Positions 1 to 9,227 are shown, counted from the stretch's first letter. The stretch: 47,123 nt of DNA from Lachnoclostridium sp. (GCA_021770065.1 JAETRR010000046.1:1-47123); one strand, 5' to 3'. The notes: generated by a model from the sequence alone, not told the origin. Made by a program: numbers and translations.

Positions 1-10
1 TATTGTTATA

Positions 11-394
11 GTGCCTCTTATGCTCTATAGTATTGGATGTTTTCTGTTTACAACGGAAAAAATGTATGAAATAAACTGGAATATTACATTACCAGATGAC
101 ATGGATTTACTTGATGATAAGAAAACAGAATCGTTTCGTGGTGATGGCATTAGGCATACAGTTTATTCCGTTCATGATACAGAGAAATATTTTTTTGATT
201 TTAAGACCGCTAATAACGATGAAATCGAAAAAATATGTTCTAATATGATTGCAGGTTTACAAGTGGAGGAAATTTATGCCCCAGATTTTACAACAGAATA
301 TATGTGGAAAAAATACACAAGAGATAATAATATTCTTATAGTTGTATATATTCTGGATAAGGAGCAACTTCATATGTTTCAACAACTCATTTGA
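11..394 (+). CDS. Uncharacterised small protein, possibly 5'-partial
   Basis: I do not recognise this 127-residue protein. The frame is open back to the left edge of the window, so the GTG at 11 may not be the real start and the gene may be cut by the window. The first residues are hydrophobic (a possible membrane or signal segment). The rest is acidic and soluble-looking and ends in an aliphatic stretch followed by a Gln-rich tail. It ends 19 bp before the secreted-protein gene at 414 and shares its AT-rich composition, so the two probably form one transcription unit. No function is proposed. Confidence 0.55.
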   Translation: MPLMLYSIGCFLFTTEKMYEINWNITLPDDMDLLDDKKTESFRGDGIRHTVYSVHDTEKYFFDFKTANNDEIEKICSNMIAGLQVEEIYAPDFTTEYMWKKYTRDNNILIVVYILDKEQLHMFQQLI

Positions 395-413
395 TTGACT
401 GGAGGGAATATAA

Positions 414-1184
414 TTGAAATTTAATATAAAGAAATCTATAAGTATACTATTAGTAACAGTAACACTGGTATCTGCTGATATGGTGACATATGCTAGCGGG
501 ATAGTACCACAGCAGGCTGAATCAGAATTAGATATTTGTCTGGAAAATAATATGCAGACAATAGAAACTATGTTGGAAGAACAGGGAACGAGTGTTTTGG
601 AGGAACTGGATATTGCTATCAATAGATTGGAGGCTGAAAAGACAAAAGCAAAAACGCAGGAGGAGAAAGAGAGATTACAAGCCCTTATTGACACCACAAA
701 GGAAATGCAGAGTTCCTATAACAATTATGTTACTGGCATTGCGCCAAGAGGGACGGAACATCCTGTGCTGACACCGGCTGTTGCTGCTGTTGCCTCATAT
801 TTTTCTTCATCTGGATATTTGCTTTCGTTTGAATTACTAGTACATGCACAAGATAACAACAAGTTGAATTCCAGCTATTCTCCACATTATGGAAATAGAA
901 TATTGTCGTCTCCTGTAGTTGCGAGAATAAAGCAGAGTAAACAAGATGTTACAGGGAGCGCCGCTTTCGAAAATTCTGGAACTCAAGTTCAAAAGGATTT
1001 GTACTATGCAATACATGCATTTAATTATACTTTTACTAGAAATACAGGGCAATTTAAGCTCACAGACAGATATGATTTTGAATATGGCGATTACAACGGC
1101 ATTGCCGGGGCTGCTATTGATACGATGTGGCTGGCACAGGAAATGGGGGTAATAGTCCCGTATTATGTAAAAATTACAGTATAA
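414..1184 (+). CDS. Secreted protein of unknown function
   Basis: The 256-residue product starts at TTG, chosen because a GGAGGG ribosome binding site lies at 401-406 and a clean signal peptide follows (KK near the N-terminus, hydrophobic core, cleavage near Ala-Ser-Gly around residue 29). Residues about 35-105 are charged and helical, probably a coiled coil. The second half is globular and ends with DRYDFEYGDYNGIAGAAIDT and then AQEMGVIVPYYVKI. From memory, this C-terminal pattern resembles uncharacterised secreted proteins of Firmicutes; I know of no assigned activity. There are few cysteines and no catalytic motif I can name. The composition is AT-rich compared with the housekeeping block that follows. 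Confidence 0.7.
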   Translation: MKFNIKKSISILLVTVTLVSADMVTYASGIVPQQAESELDICLENNMQTIETMLEEQGTSVLEELDIAINRLEAEKTKAKTQEEKERLQALIDTTKEMQSSYNNYVTGIAPRGTEHPVLTPAVAAVASYFSSSGYLLSFELLVHAQDNNKLNSSYSPHYGNRILSSPVVARIKQSKQDVTGSAAFENSGTQVQKDLYYAIHAFNYTFTRNTGQFKLTDRYDFEYGDYNGIAGAAIDTMWLAQEMGVIVPYYVKITV

Positions 1185-1267
1185 TATTTTTGTAATCAAG
1201 TAACCGCATGTTCACGGTGCAGACGAGAGAGTAGAAACGGGATATAAGATTGAAAGGATTTGGACTA

Positions 1268-1711
1268 ATGAACACAAAACGTATGAATATTATTTATTTT
1301 ATAGCGGATTGCATCCTTATGGTGCTGTGCTATTTATTAACCTGGTATATAGTCCGTAAATATTTTTTTGTATATGTGTGGACGATAAACACAGGAACTT
1401 CGTTTCTTGTTTTTTATTTAATTTCTTTAGGCTTGATTCCGTTCTATTTATGTATGCATAAACTGTATCATTTTTATGATTCAAAATCTGTTAAGAATGA
1501 TTGGAATGGGCTGATTACCGTCGGTAAGGCAAATTTTATAAGTGTATTTCTTTTTGAGGTTTTCCTTTATCTGGGAGGCCGAAACAATTATATATACATG
1601 TTTCCACATAGTTTCAGTTTCTGGTTCTTTATGGTAAGTACTGCCTTGATCGTGATTGAAAGAAAATGCATTTTTACTATGAAAGTTCTTTTCCGCGCAG
1701 CGGAAAACTAA
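1268..1711 (+). pseudogene. Membrane N-terminus of a polyprenyl-phosphate sugar transferase (truncated)
   Basis: The ORF encodes four hydrophobic segments in about 147 residues. I use the ATG at 1268 because AAAGGA lies 9 bp upstream; an in-frame TTG at 1250 is the alternative. The pattern after the third segment (YDSK..KNDW...GKANF, then a last helix ending in IERK) resembles the N-terminal membrane domain of long initiating sugar transferases (WcaJ/WbaP type), in which a Rossmann domain and the catalytic sugar transferase domain follow. Here the frame stops right after the fourth helix, and I found no catalytic part in any frame up to 1979. I infer a remnant of an exopolysaccharide gene. 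A stand-alone four-helix membrane protein is the alternative. Confidence 0.5.
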
Positions 1712-1802
1712 ATTCAGGGATGCCCCATGCGCCGCTGCCGACTTTCATTTAATATTATTTTATATTGGATTTACTTTTTTGACAGTATTGTGTCTCAAGA
1801 GC

Positions 1803-1850
1803 CAAATACCCCGCACCTTGCTGCCTAGTCAGCTTGTTGTGGGGTATTTG
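1803..1850 (+). terminator. Stem-loop, probable terminator
   Basis: CAAATACCCC (1803-1812) pairs perfectly with GGGGTATTTG (1841-1850), with a small inner GCTG/CAGC stem. A T-rich tract follows at about 1865-1877. It separates the AT-rich left end from the peptidase gene. Confidence 0.5.
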
Positions 1851-1874
1851 ACTGCAGAAAGATCAATTTTTCCT

Positions 1875-1907
1875 TTTAAACCGGAGGAAAAGGTGGTATA
1901 CTATACC
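1875..1907 (+). promoter_or_regulatory. Possible promoter with palindrome over the -10
   Basis: TATACT (1897-1902) with a weak TTTAAA 16 bp upstream could be the promoter of the M16C peptidase. The -10 sits inside the palindrome GGTATACTATACC (1895-1907), which might be an operator or chance. Confidence 0.35.
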
Positions 1908-1979
1908 AAATATTATAAGAATTGCACTGCTGCGGTGCATCAGTAATGCATGAAAGCAGAACAGCCAGGAGTATAAGAG

Positions 1980-4901
1980 ATGACAATCGAACAATTAGAA
2001 GCTTACGAACTGATAGAAAAAAGAGAAATCGATGAACTGAAATCCACCGGTTACTACTTAAAGCACAGAAAGACGGGAGCCAGGGTCTGCCTTCTCTCCA
2101 ATGAAGATAATAACAAGGTCTTCTATATCGGCTTTCGGACCCCGGCGCCGGACGACACCGGCGTGCCGCACATTCTGGAGCACTCGGTTCTCTGCGGGTC
2201 GAAAGAATTCCCGGTAAAGGATCCCTTCGTGGAGCTGGCCAAGGGCTCCCTGAACACCTTTCTGAACGCCATGACCTATCCGGACAAGACGGTCTACCCG
2301 GTGGCAAGCTGCAATGACCGGGACTTTCAGAATCTGATCCATGTATACATGGATGCGGTTTTCTATCCCAATATCTACGAGAAGGAAGAGATCTTCCGCC
2401 AGGAGGGCTGGCATTATGAGCTGGAGTCTGAGGATGCGCCGCTTACTTTGAACGGCGTGGTGTACAATGAGATGAAGGGCGCATTTTCCTCCCCCGAAGG
2501 CGTGCTGGAACGTGAGATTCTGAATTCTCTGTACCCGGACACCTCCTATGCCAATGAATCCGGCGGTGATCCGGAGGCCATTCCTACTTTGAAGTTCAGC
2601 GAATTCCTGGATTTCCACAGCCGTTATTATCATCCGTCCAACAGCTACATTTACCTCTACGGCGACTGTGATATGGCTGAGAAGCTTATCTGGCTGGACG
2701 AAAACTATCTGGGCAGATATGACTGTCTTCCGGTGGATTCCGAAGTGCGGACACAGAAGCCCTTCACAGAGACACGGGAGATAGTAAGGGAGTATTCCGT
2801 CTCCGCAGAGGAGGGAACCGAGGACAAAACCTACCTTTCCTATAATAAATCTGTAGGAAACACCATGGACAAGAAGCTGTATCTCGCCATGCAGGTGCTG
2901 GAGTATGTGCTTCTCTCCATGCCTGGAGCGCCTTTAAAGCAGGCGCTTTTAGACGCCGGGATCGGCCGGGATATTATGAGCTCCTATGATAACGGGGTGA
3001 AGCAGCCCATTTTCTCCATTATTGCTAAGGAAGCCAATGCGGATCAGAAGGGTGCCTTTGTGGAGGTGATTGAGAATACCCTCCGCAGCCTGGCAGAGAA
3101 AGGTCTGGATGAAAAAGCTCTCAGGGCAGGAATCAACTATTTTGAATTCCGCTATCGTGAGGCAGATTTCGGAAGCTATCCAGCCGGGCTGATGTACGGT
3201 CTTCAGGCCTTTGACAGCTGGCTTTACGACGAAAACAGTGTATTTCTTCATCTGGAAGCGGTGGATACCTTTGCCTTTTTGAAGGAACAGGCGGATAAGG
3301 GATATTTTGAGGGACTGATAAGGACGTACCTTCTTGACAATCCTCATGCCTCCATTGTTATCATACGGCCCGAGAAGGGGCTGACAGCCCGGCAGGATGA
3401 GGAGCTTCGGAAGCGGCTGCAGGAATATAAGGGTAGTCTTGACAAAAATCAGATTGCGGAATTGATTGCATTTACCAGACACTTGAAGGAATATCAGAGC
3501 GAGCCTTCCTCCCAGGAGGATTTGGAGAAGATTCCCCTTCTGGAACGTGAGGACATCGGCAGGAAGGCCCTTCCTTTTCAGAATGAAGTATATCCGGCAG
3601 GCGATGTGCAGGTGGTGCACCACGATCTGTACACCAACGGAATCGGTTATGTAAACCTGATGTTCCGGGCCAATGAGATACCCAGGAGACTGGTGTCCTG
3701 TCTGGGGCTTTTAAAGGCAGTCCTTGGAAATGTGGACACGGAGCATTATACCTACGGAGAATTTGCCACAGAGCTGAATCTTCATACAGGCGGTATTTCC
3801 TGCGGAGTCAATTCCTATGAAAGCCTTAAAGAGCCAGGGACATATGCGGCCATGTTTGAGGTGCGCTGTAAGACGCTTTATGAGGAGCTTCCCAAAGCAT
3901 TTTCCATGATAGAAGAAATGCTGCTGACCTCAAAGCTCTGGGATCGGAAGCGGCTTACGGAGATTGCCGCGGAGACGAGGTCAAGACTGCAGATGGTATT
4001 TACCACGGCAGGCCACTCGATGGCAGCTCTGCGCGCTATGTCTTATTTCTCGGAGAGTTCATGCTTTGCGGACGAGACGGGCGGCGTGGCTTTCTATGAG
4101 TTTATGGAGAGGGCGGAGGATGCGCTTTCGAAAGATTGGGAGCAGGTTGCCAAAGACCTGGAGGAGCTGGCCCGCTGCCTGTTCCGGAGGGAAAATCTGA
4201 CAGTCAGCTACACGGCAGAGAAAAAGAGTCTGGAGGATTTGAAAAAGCAGGTGGAAGCTCTCCTTGCAAAGCTCTATGACGATCCGGCAGAGAAGGAGCA
4301 CTGGAGCTTAAAGGCTTCCCGTACAAATGAAGGCTTAAAAACTTCTTCCCAGATTCAGTACGTGGCCAGAGCCGGAAGCTTCGGGGAGGCAGGACTGCCT
4401 TACACAGGAGCCCTGTCCGTGCTGCGGACCATTATGAGCTACGATTATCTCTGGAATAATGTCCGGGTGAAGGGCGGAGCTTACGGCTGCATGAACAATT
4501 ATACCAGAACCGGAGCCGGTTATATGATGTCCTACCGGGATCCCAATCTTGATAAGACCAATCAGATCTTTGAGGAAAGTGCGGATTATGTGGAGAAGTT
4601 TGAGGTATCGGAGCGTGATATGACGAAATATATCATCGGTACGGTCAGCAATCTGGATACGCCTTTGAACCCCAACGCCAAGGGAGCACGGTCCATGAGC
4701 GCCTGGCTGCAGGGATTGGAGGCAGAGACGGTACAGCGCGAAAGGGATCAGGTGCTCGCCTGTGAGAGCAGTGACATCCGCGCTCTGGCGCCTTATCTGA
4801 AGGCGGTGCTGTCACAGAACCATCTCTGTGTGATTGGAAATGAAGCGAAGCTGGAGGAACAGAAGGGATTGTTTAAGACGGTGAGGAATCTGTTTCACTA
4901 A
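1980..4901 (+). CDS. M16C zinc metallopeptidase (presequence protease family)
   Basis: This 973-residue enzyme carries the inverted zinc motif HILEH at residues 64-68 and a downstream NEMKGAF segment that supplies the further Glu ligand. Around them are typical family blocks (LCGSKEFPVKDPF, NTFLNAMTYPDKT). Length and motifs fit the PreP/Cym1 branch of family M16, in which two M16 halves joined by a linker enclose a chamber that degrades unstructured peptides. No signal peptide is visible, so it should act in the cytosol as a peptide-disposal enzyme. The start ATG has AGGAG at 1967-1971. It appears to be transcribed alone or with the antiporter 106 bp downstream. Confidence 0.92.
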   Translation: MTIEQLEAYELIEKREIDELKSTGYYLKHRKTGARVCLLSNEDNNKVFYIGFRTPAPDDTGVPHILEHSVLCGSKEFPVKDPFVELAKGSLNTFLNAMTYPDKTVYPVASCNDRDFQNLIHVYMDAVFYPNIYEKEEIFRQEGWHYELESEDAPLTLNGVVYNEMKGAFSSPEGVLEREILNSLYPDTSYANESGGDPEAIPTLKFSEFLDFHSRYYHPSNSYIYLYGDCDMAEKLIWLDENYLGRYDCLPVDSEVRTQKPFTETREIVREYSVSAEEGTEDKTYLSYNKSVGNTMDKKLYLAMQVLEYVLLSMPGAPLKQALLDAGIGRDIMSSYDNGVKQPIFSIIAKEANADQKGAFVEVIENTLRSLAEKGLDEKALRAGINYFEFRYREADFGSYPAGLMYGLQAFDSWLYDENSVFLHLEAVDTFAFLKEQADKGYFEGLIRTYLLDNPHASIVIIRPEKGLTARQDEELRKRLQEYKGSLDKNQIAELIAFTRHLKEYQSEPSSQEDLEKIPLLEREDIGRKALPFQNEVYPAGDVQVVHHDLYTNGIGYVNLMFRANEIPRRLVSCLGLLKAVLGNVDTEHYTYGEFATELNLHTGGISCGVNSYESLKEPGTYAAMFEVRCKTLYEELPKAFSMIEEMLLTSKLWDRKRLTEIAAETRSRLQMVFTTAGHSMAALRAMSYFSESSCFADETGGVAFYEFMERAEDALSKDWEQVAKDLEELARCLFRRENLTVSYTAEKKSLEDLKKQVEALLAKLYDDPAEKEHWSLKASRTNEGLKTSSQIQYVARAGSFGEAGLPYTGALSVLRTIMSYDYLWNNVRVKGGAYGCMNNYTRTGAGYMMSYRDPNLDKTNQIFEESADYVEKFEVSERDMTKYIIGTVSNLDTPLNPNAKGARSMSAWLQGLEAETVQRERDQVLACESSDIRALAPYLKAVLSQNHLCVIGNEAKLEEQKGLFKTVRNLFH

Positions 4902-4941
4902 AGAATACTGTTTATCCAGTAAGAGCGGCAAATGCCTCTTC

Positions 4942-4965
4942 GGGCCGGATACCTGTTTCCGGCCC
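4942..4965 (+). other. Intergenic GC stem-loop
   Basis: GGGCCGGA (4942-4949) pairs with TCCGGCCC (4958-4965) between the peptidase and antiporter genes. No U-tract follows, so it may be an mRNA stability or processing element rather than a full terminator. Confidence 0.4.
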
Positions 4966-5007
4966 TGGAAGGATAGATAATGAGAGGACAAAGGAGGGAG
5001 TTTGTAA

Positions 5008-6564
5008 ATGGATACTTTACAACTGATACTGTCAATTTTACCCCCGATTATTGCAATTGGCCTGGCTTTGATTACCAAGGAGGTTATTTCTTCCCTGCTC
5101 ATCGGAATTCTGGCCGGAACTCTGATTTACAGCCAGGGCAATGTAGTGGGCATGGTGACCTCGGCCTTTGAGCTGATGGGAAGCAAGATTGGCGACAATG
5201 TGAACATTTTGATTTTCCTGGGACTTCTGGGTGCGCTGGTAGTCATTGTGACCCGTGCCGGAGGCTCTGCAGCCTATGGAGAATGGGCTTCCAGGAAGCT
5301 GACCACCCGAAGGGGCGCTGCCCTTGCTACAAGTGCCCTGGGCTGTCTGATTTTTATTGACGACTATTTTAACTGCCTGTCCGTGGGAACGGTTATGCGT
5401 CCTGTGACGGATAAGCACCGCATTTCCCGGGCAAAGCTGGCCTATCTTCTGGATGCCACTGCAGCGCCCATCTGTATCATTGCGCCGGTGTCAAGCTGGG
5501 GAGCTTCTGTGGCTTCCTATATGTCGGATGCTACGGGGATGAACGGAATGACCACCTTTGTGAAAACCATTCCCTACAATTTTTACGCGATTTTAACTAT
5601 TATAATGATTCTGGTTGTGTGCCTGACAAAGCTGAACTACGGCCCTATGGCGAAGTTTGAGAAAAATGCCATTGAAAAAGGCGATCTCTTTACCCATACG
5701 GATAATGTGGTGACGGATGATTTTGGCGGTAACAACGGCGGGAAGGCTTTGAAAGGAAAAGTGTACGACCTGGTAATTCCCATTCTGGCTCTGATTGTAT
5801 GTACGGTTCTTGCCATGGTTTACACCGGCGGCGGATTCTCCGGAACGCCGTTCCTGTCCTCCTTCGGTGAGTGCGATTCCTCCTTTTCCCTGGTGCTTGG
5901 AAGCTTCCTGGGACTGGTGGTGACTTTTATTCTCTACATACCCCGGAAGGTTTTGAGCTTTGTGGATTTTATGGGCGGCATTACCGAGGGAATCAAGTCT
6001 ATGGTTCCGGCTTTTACAATTCTGATTCTGGCCTGGACCATCGGCGGCGTGTGCAGTTCCGATTATCTCAATACGGGTGAGATGGTAGGAAATGCCATTT
6101 CCAATTCCGCTTTCCCTGTATTCCTGCTTCCGGCAGTGATCCTGATTGTGGCAGGATTTTTAGGTTTCTCAACGGGAACCTCCTGGGGAACTATGGCGAT
6201 TCTGATTCCCATCGGTGCGGCTATTGCAGGCACGCCCCAGACACAGCATCTGCTTCTGCCTATCTTTGGATGTACTCTGGGCGGCGCTGTATACGGCGAC
6301 CATGTGTCTCCCATTTCCGATACGACCATCCTCTCCTCCACGGGGGCAGGCTGTAACCATCTGGATCATGTATCCTCCCAGATGTATTACGCATCTACGG
6401 TACTGGCATGCTGTTTTGTAGGCCATGTGCTGATGGGGCTTATGGGCGGAAGCCTGGTAGTGCCTCTGATCGTTTCCGTTGCGCTGCTGCTTGCGGTTTT
6501 GTATGTGCTGAACCGGATGCAGAGTAAGAAGGAGCAGATTGATTATTCACAGGTGAAGTTTTAA
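5008..6564 (+). CDS. NhaC-family Na+/H+ antiporter
   Basis: The 518-residue product is almost entirely hydrophobic with about a dozen predicted membrane segments. It carries family-like blocks (CLIFIDDYFNCLSVGTVMRP near residue 115-135, GFSTGTSWGT and GDHVSPISDT in the second half) known from NhaC and related sodium/proton or malate-lactate/sodium-proton exchangers. It should exchange cytoplasmic sodium, or an organic acid, for protons at the cell membrane; the substrate cannot be read from sequence. The start ATG follows AAAGGAGGGA at 4990-4999. A 103-bp palindromic repeat begins 4 bp after its stop codon. Confidence 0.88.
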   Translation: MDTLQLILSILPPIIAIGLALITKEVISSLLIGILAGTLIYSQGNVVGMVTSAFELMGSKIGDNVNILIFLGLLGALVVIVTRAGGSAAYGEWASRKLTTRRGAALATSALGCLIFIDDYFNCLSVGTVMRPVTDKHRISRAKLAYLLDATAAPICIIAPVSSWGASVASYMSDATGMNGMTTFVKTIPYNFYAILTIIMILVVCLTKLNYGPMAKFEKNAIEKGDLFTHTDNVVTDDFGGNNGGKALKGKVYDLVIPILALIVCTVLAMVYTGGGFSGTPFLSSFGECDSSFSLVLGSFLGLVVTFILYIPRKVLSFVDFMGGITEGIKSMVPAFTILILAWTIGGVCSSDYLNTGEMVGNAISNSAFPVFLLPAVILIVAGFLGFSTGTSWGTMAILIPIGAAIAGTPQTQHLLLPIFGCTLGGAVYGDHVSPISDTTILSSTGAGCNHLDHVSSQMYYASTVLACCFVGHVLMGLMGGSLVVPLIVSVALLLAVLYVLNRMQSKKEQIDYSQVKF

Positions 6565-6567
6565 AAA

Positions 6568-6670
6568 ACAGTAATATCCCTTACAGTGCACAAATCGATT
6601 TACAGACACAAGCTTTTGTGTCCGGAAATTGATTTAGGTTAAGGTGTACTGGAAGGGATATTACGGAACT
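6568..6670 (+). repeat. 103-bp palindromic repeat, copy 1
   Basis: The outer arms pair imperfectly over more than 30 bp: AGTAATATCCCTTACAGTGCAC on the left matches the reverse complement of GTGTACTGGAAGGGATATTAC on the right. The centre has its own hairpin, GACACAA-GCTT-TTGTGTC. It lies between nhaC and era, ending 6 bp before the era ribosome binding site. Two related copies lie at 9228-9436. Confidence 0.8.
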
Positions 6671-6689
6671 GGAATAGGAGCATTTGTTG

Positions 6690-7601
6690 ATGAAGGCAGA
6701 TAATAAATCCGGCTTTGCCACCTTGATTGGCAGGCCGAATGTGGGAAAATCAACGCTGATGAACCGGCTGATCGGCCAGAAGATTGCCATTACCTCCCAC
6801 AAACCCCAGACAACCCGGAACCGGATTCAGACGGTATACACCTGTGAGGAGGGGCAGATTGTCTTTGTGGATACCCCCGGTATTCACAAGGCAAAAAATA
6901 AGCTGGGCGAATACATGGTCAATGTGGCGGAGCGCACCCTCCGGGAGGTGGATGTGATACTTTGGCTGGTAGAGCCCTCGGATTTTATCGGCCCCGGGGA
7001 CCGGCACATTGCGGAGCAGCTCAAAAAAACGGATACGCCGGTAATTCTCGTGATCAACAAGACGGATACGGTGAAAAAAGAAGAGCTTCTGCCCTTAATC
7101 GATACCTACCGGAAGATACACGAATTTGATGAAATCGTGCCCGTGTCCGCTCTCAAAGGTGACAATACAGATGTTCTGATTCAGCAGATTTTCAAATACC
7201 TGCCCTACGGCCCCAACTTTTACGATGAGGATACGGTAACGGATCAGCCTATGCGCCAGATTGCAGCGGAGCTTATCCGGGAAAAAGCACTGCGCTGCCT
7301 GGATGAGGAGATCCCCCACGGAATTGCCGTCTCCATTGAAAGCATGAAGACCCGGCCCGGAGGAAAAGTTACGGATATTGAGGCAACCATTATCTGCGAA
7401 AAGGATTCCCACAAGGGCATCATCATCGGAAAACAGGGAGCCATGCTGAAAAAGATTGGAAGCGCGGCCAGGTATGAGATCGAGGAGCAGCTGGGGCATA
7501 AGGTAAACCTGCAGCTCTGGGTTAAGGTAAAGAAGGACTGGCGCGACAGTGATTTCCTGATCAAAAATTTCGGATATAATAAAAAGGATATAGAGACATA
7601 G
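6690..7601 (+). CDS. era: GTPase Era
   Basis: Era is an essential GTPase that binds 16S rRNA near its 3' end and assists 30S maturation. The 303-residue protein has the P-loop GRPNVGKS (residues 14-21), the switch region with TTRNR, DTPG (G3), NKTD (G4) and SAL (G5), then a C-terminal KH domain with GKQGAMLKKIG. I chose ATG 6690 because AGGAG lies at 6676-6680; two in-frame TTG codons precede it. A structured palindromic repeat fills the leader immediately upstream. The downstream order era - YqzL-like - recO matches other Firmicutes. Confidence 0.97.
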   Translation: MKADNKSGFATLIGRPNVGKSTLMNRLIGQKIAITSHKPQTTRNRIQTVYTCEEGQIVFVDTPGIHKAKNKLGEYMVNVAERTLREVDVILWLVEPSDFIGPGDRHIAEQLKKTDTPVILVINKTDTVKKEELLPLIDTYRKIHEFDEIVPVSALKGDNTDVLIQQIFKYLPYGPNFYDEDTVTDQPMRQIAAELIREKALRCLDEEIPHGIAVSIESMKTRPGGKVTDIEATIICEKDSHKGIIIGKQGAMLKKIGSAARYEIEEQLGHKVNLQLWVKVKKDWRDSDFLIKNFGYNKKDIET

Positions 7602-7754
7602 ACGCAGAATTGCGCAGACTGCATTTGTATAAGCCTGCATCAGCACCTGTCAAGGCATTTATGAAAAAAAGAACTGGTATTTTTTTAACAGGATAAGAAA
7701 GATTCTCATGGAGATTCTATTAGTATACTGACAGTTAGAACAGGGGCGATAAAA

Positions 7755-7943
7755 ATGACATGGGAGCAGTTTGAAGAGACGGGTGCAGTGGAGGACTACC
7801 TTTCCTACCGGGAATCTGTGGGAAGAGTGCAGACACGAAAGGGACGGCGGGAACCGGAAAGCATAACGGCACGGAAAGAGACGGAGTATGGGACAGACAA
7901 TCACATTGACCGGCATGGTTCTGGCGGCATATCCGTACAATGA
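7755..7943 (+). CDS. YqzL-like small protein overlapping recO
   Basis: The 62-residue ORF begins MTWEQFEETGAVEDYLSYRE, which resembles the N-terminus of the short YqzL family of Firmicutes (W..F..TG....YL.YKE), and it has the position of yqzL between era and recO. The GGGGCG at about 7743-7748 is a plausible ribosome binding site. The last 56 bp overlap the start of recO in another frame, so the Arg-rich C-terminal half may be partly non-conserved. Function is unknown; translational coupling to recO is likely. Confidence 0.55.
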   Translation: MTWEQFEETGAVEDYLSYRESVGRVQTRKGRREPESITARKETEYGTDNHIDRHGSGGISVQ

Positions 7944-8538
7944 TTACGATAAGCGTCTGATCGTGCTCACAAAGGAACGGGGAAAAATCACAGTATTTGC
8001 GAAGGGAGCCAGGCGTCAGAACAGCTCTCTTCTTGCTGTGTGCAATTCCTTTGTGTTCGGAGAATTTTTTGTGTACGAGGGCCGAAGCTCCTTCAATCTC
8101 ATGCAGGCAAAAGTGCTGAACTATTTTTCGGAGCTTGGGACGGATGTGGAAGGTGCCTGTTACGGTTTTTATTTCTGCGAGGTGGCAGAGTATTATACCA
8201 GGGAGGCAAATGACGAGCTTCCCATGCTGAAGCTTCTGTATCAGTCCCTTCGCGCCCTGCTGAACAGGCATATTCACGATGAGCTGGTACGCTACATATT
8301 TGAACTGAAAACACTGGTGATAAACGGCGAATGCCCGGTGGAATTTGATGATCTGGAGCTGAGTGACTCCGCACGGTATGCTTTGAACTTTATTGCGGCT
8401 TCTCTTCCAGAAAAGCTGTATACTTTTACTGTATCTGAGGAGGTTCTGGGAGAACTCCGGTTTGTGCTCCGCCGCTTTCGGGATCTGTATATGGAAGGAA
8501 AATTCAAATCTCTGGAGATTCTGGAGGAAATGAGTTGA
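7888..8538 (+). CDS. recO: DNA repair protein RecO
   Basis: RecO helps RecR load RecA on SSB-coated single-stranded DNA and anneals strands. The 216-residue product opens with the typical OB-fold block (TLTGMVLAAYPYNDYDKRLI, then LTKERGKITVFAKGARR) and continues into the helical domain. The start at ATG 7888 gives the expected few residues before TGMVL; the next ATG (7915) would cut into the OB fold. It is slightly short for the family (commonly about 240-270), and the four-Cys zinc motif seen in many RecO proteins is reduced. The upstream YqzL-like ORF overlaps its start. Confidence 0.93.
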   Translation: MGQTITLTGMVLAAYPYNDYDKRLIVLTKERGKITVFAKGARRQNSSLLAVCNSFVFGEFFVYEGRSSFNLMQAKVLNYFSELGTDVEGACYGFYFCEVAEYYTREANDELPMLKLLYQSLRALLNRHIHDELVRYIFELKTLVINGECPVEFDDLELSDSARYALNFIAASLPEKLYTFTVSEEVLGELRFVLRRFRDLYMEGKFKSLEILEEMS

Positions 8539-8563
8539 AAAAAAAGGAAAAAGACGCTATACT
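8535..8563 (+). promoter_or_regulatory. Sigma-A-type promoter for the lipoprotein gene
   Basis: TTGAAA (8535-8540), 17-bp spacer, TATACT (8558-8563). The -35 overlaps the recO stop codon region. The transcript would start just before the hairpin at 8572-8611. Confidence 0.6.
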
Positions 8564-8571
8564 ATCATGGA

Positions 8572-8611
8572 ATGAAAGTCCGGGATTATAACCGCAGGAT
8601 CGGGCTTTCAT
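8572..8611 (+). other. Leader hairpin before lipoprotein gene
   Basis: ATGAAAG..CC (from 8572) pairs with GGGCTTTCAT (to 8611). There is no U-tract, and GAGGAGG of the next gene follows directly. It could be a recO transcript end or a leader structure. Confidence 0.4.
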
Positions 8612-8630
8612 ATTATGAGGAGGAAAGCGT

Positions 8631-9224
8631 ATGAGAAAGTTAGTGAGTCTGTGCCTTTTGGTGCTTGTTCTCCTTCTGTCAGGCTGTTCCGAGAAGATAC
8701 CGTCAGTGAATACCATTGCCGTGGATAAAAAGGGAGTGGTGACTTACACAGTCATAGAAGAGTTTGGAAAAGACTTTTATGATGCAGAGGGACTTCGGGC
8801 GGACATTGAAAAGGAGATAGAAGATTACAACCGGAATTTCGGCTCCGATCCCTTAACTTTAAAAAGCCTGGAGGTAGAGGACGGTTCTGCCGTTATGCAG
8901 ATGCAGTTTACAGAGGCTCGGTATTATGAGGATTATTATAAAGCATACTCGGGAGGCACGCTTTTTGTGGGAACCGTAACGGAAGCCATGGATGCCGGAT
9001 ACGATCTGGCCGGTGAATTTATGGCGGCGGACGGTTCGCTTACGGATGTAAGCCGGTTATCCGGACTGGAGAGCCTTAAGGTATTGATTACAAGCGAAGC
9101 TCTTAATGTCCGTGTGCCGGGAGACATTCAGTGTGTAAGTCCGTCCGGAAGCGTACAGATTGTGGAAAAGAAGGAGGCGGCTGTCAGCGAAGAAGCGCTG
9201 CAGGCCTGCATTATTTATAAATAA
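8631..9224 (+). CDS. Lipoprotein of unknown function
   Basis: The 197-residue product has a clean lipoprotein signal peptide with lipobox LSGC (Cys19), so it should be anchored on the outer face of the membrane. The mature part is acidic with a repeated alternation of hydrophobic and charged residues (probably beta-rich) and no motif I can name. GAGGAGGAAAG precedes the ATG. Its position between recO and glyS is occupied by unrelated small genes in other clostridia. It ends at TAA just before a tandem pair of palindromic repeats. Confidence 0.75.
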   Translation: MRKLVSLCLLVLVLLLSGCSEKIPSVNTIAVDKKGVVTYTVIEEFGKDFYDAEGLRADIEKEIEDYNRNFGSDPLTLKSLEVEDGSAVMQMQFTEARYYEDYYKAYSGGTLFVGTVTEAMDAGYDLAGEFMAADGSLTDVSRLSGLESLKVLITSEALNVRVPGDIQCVSPSGSVQIVEKKEAAVSEEALQACIIYK

Positions 9225-9227
9225 AAA

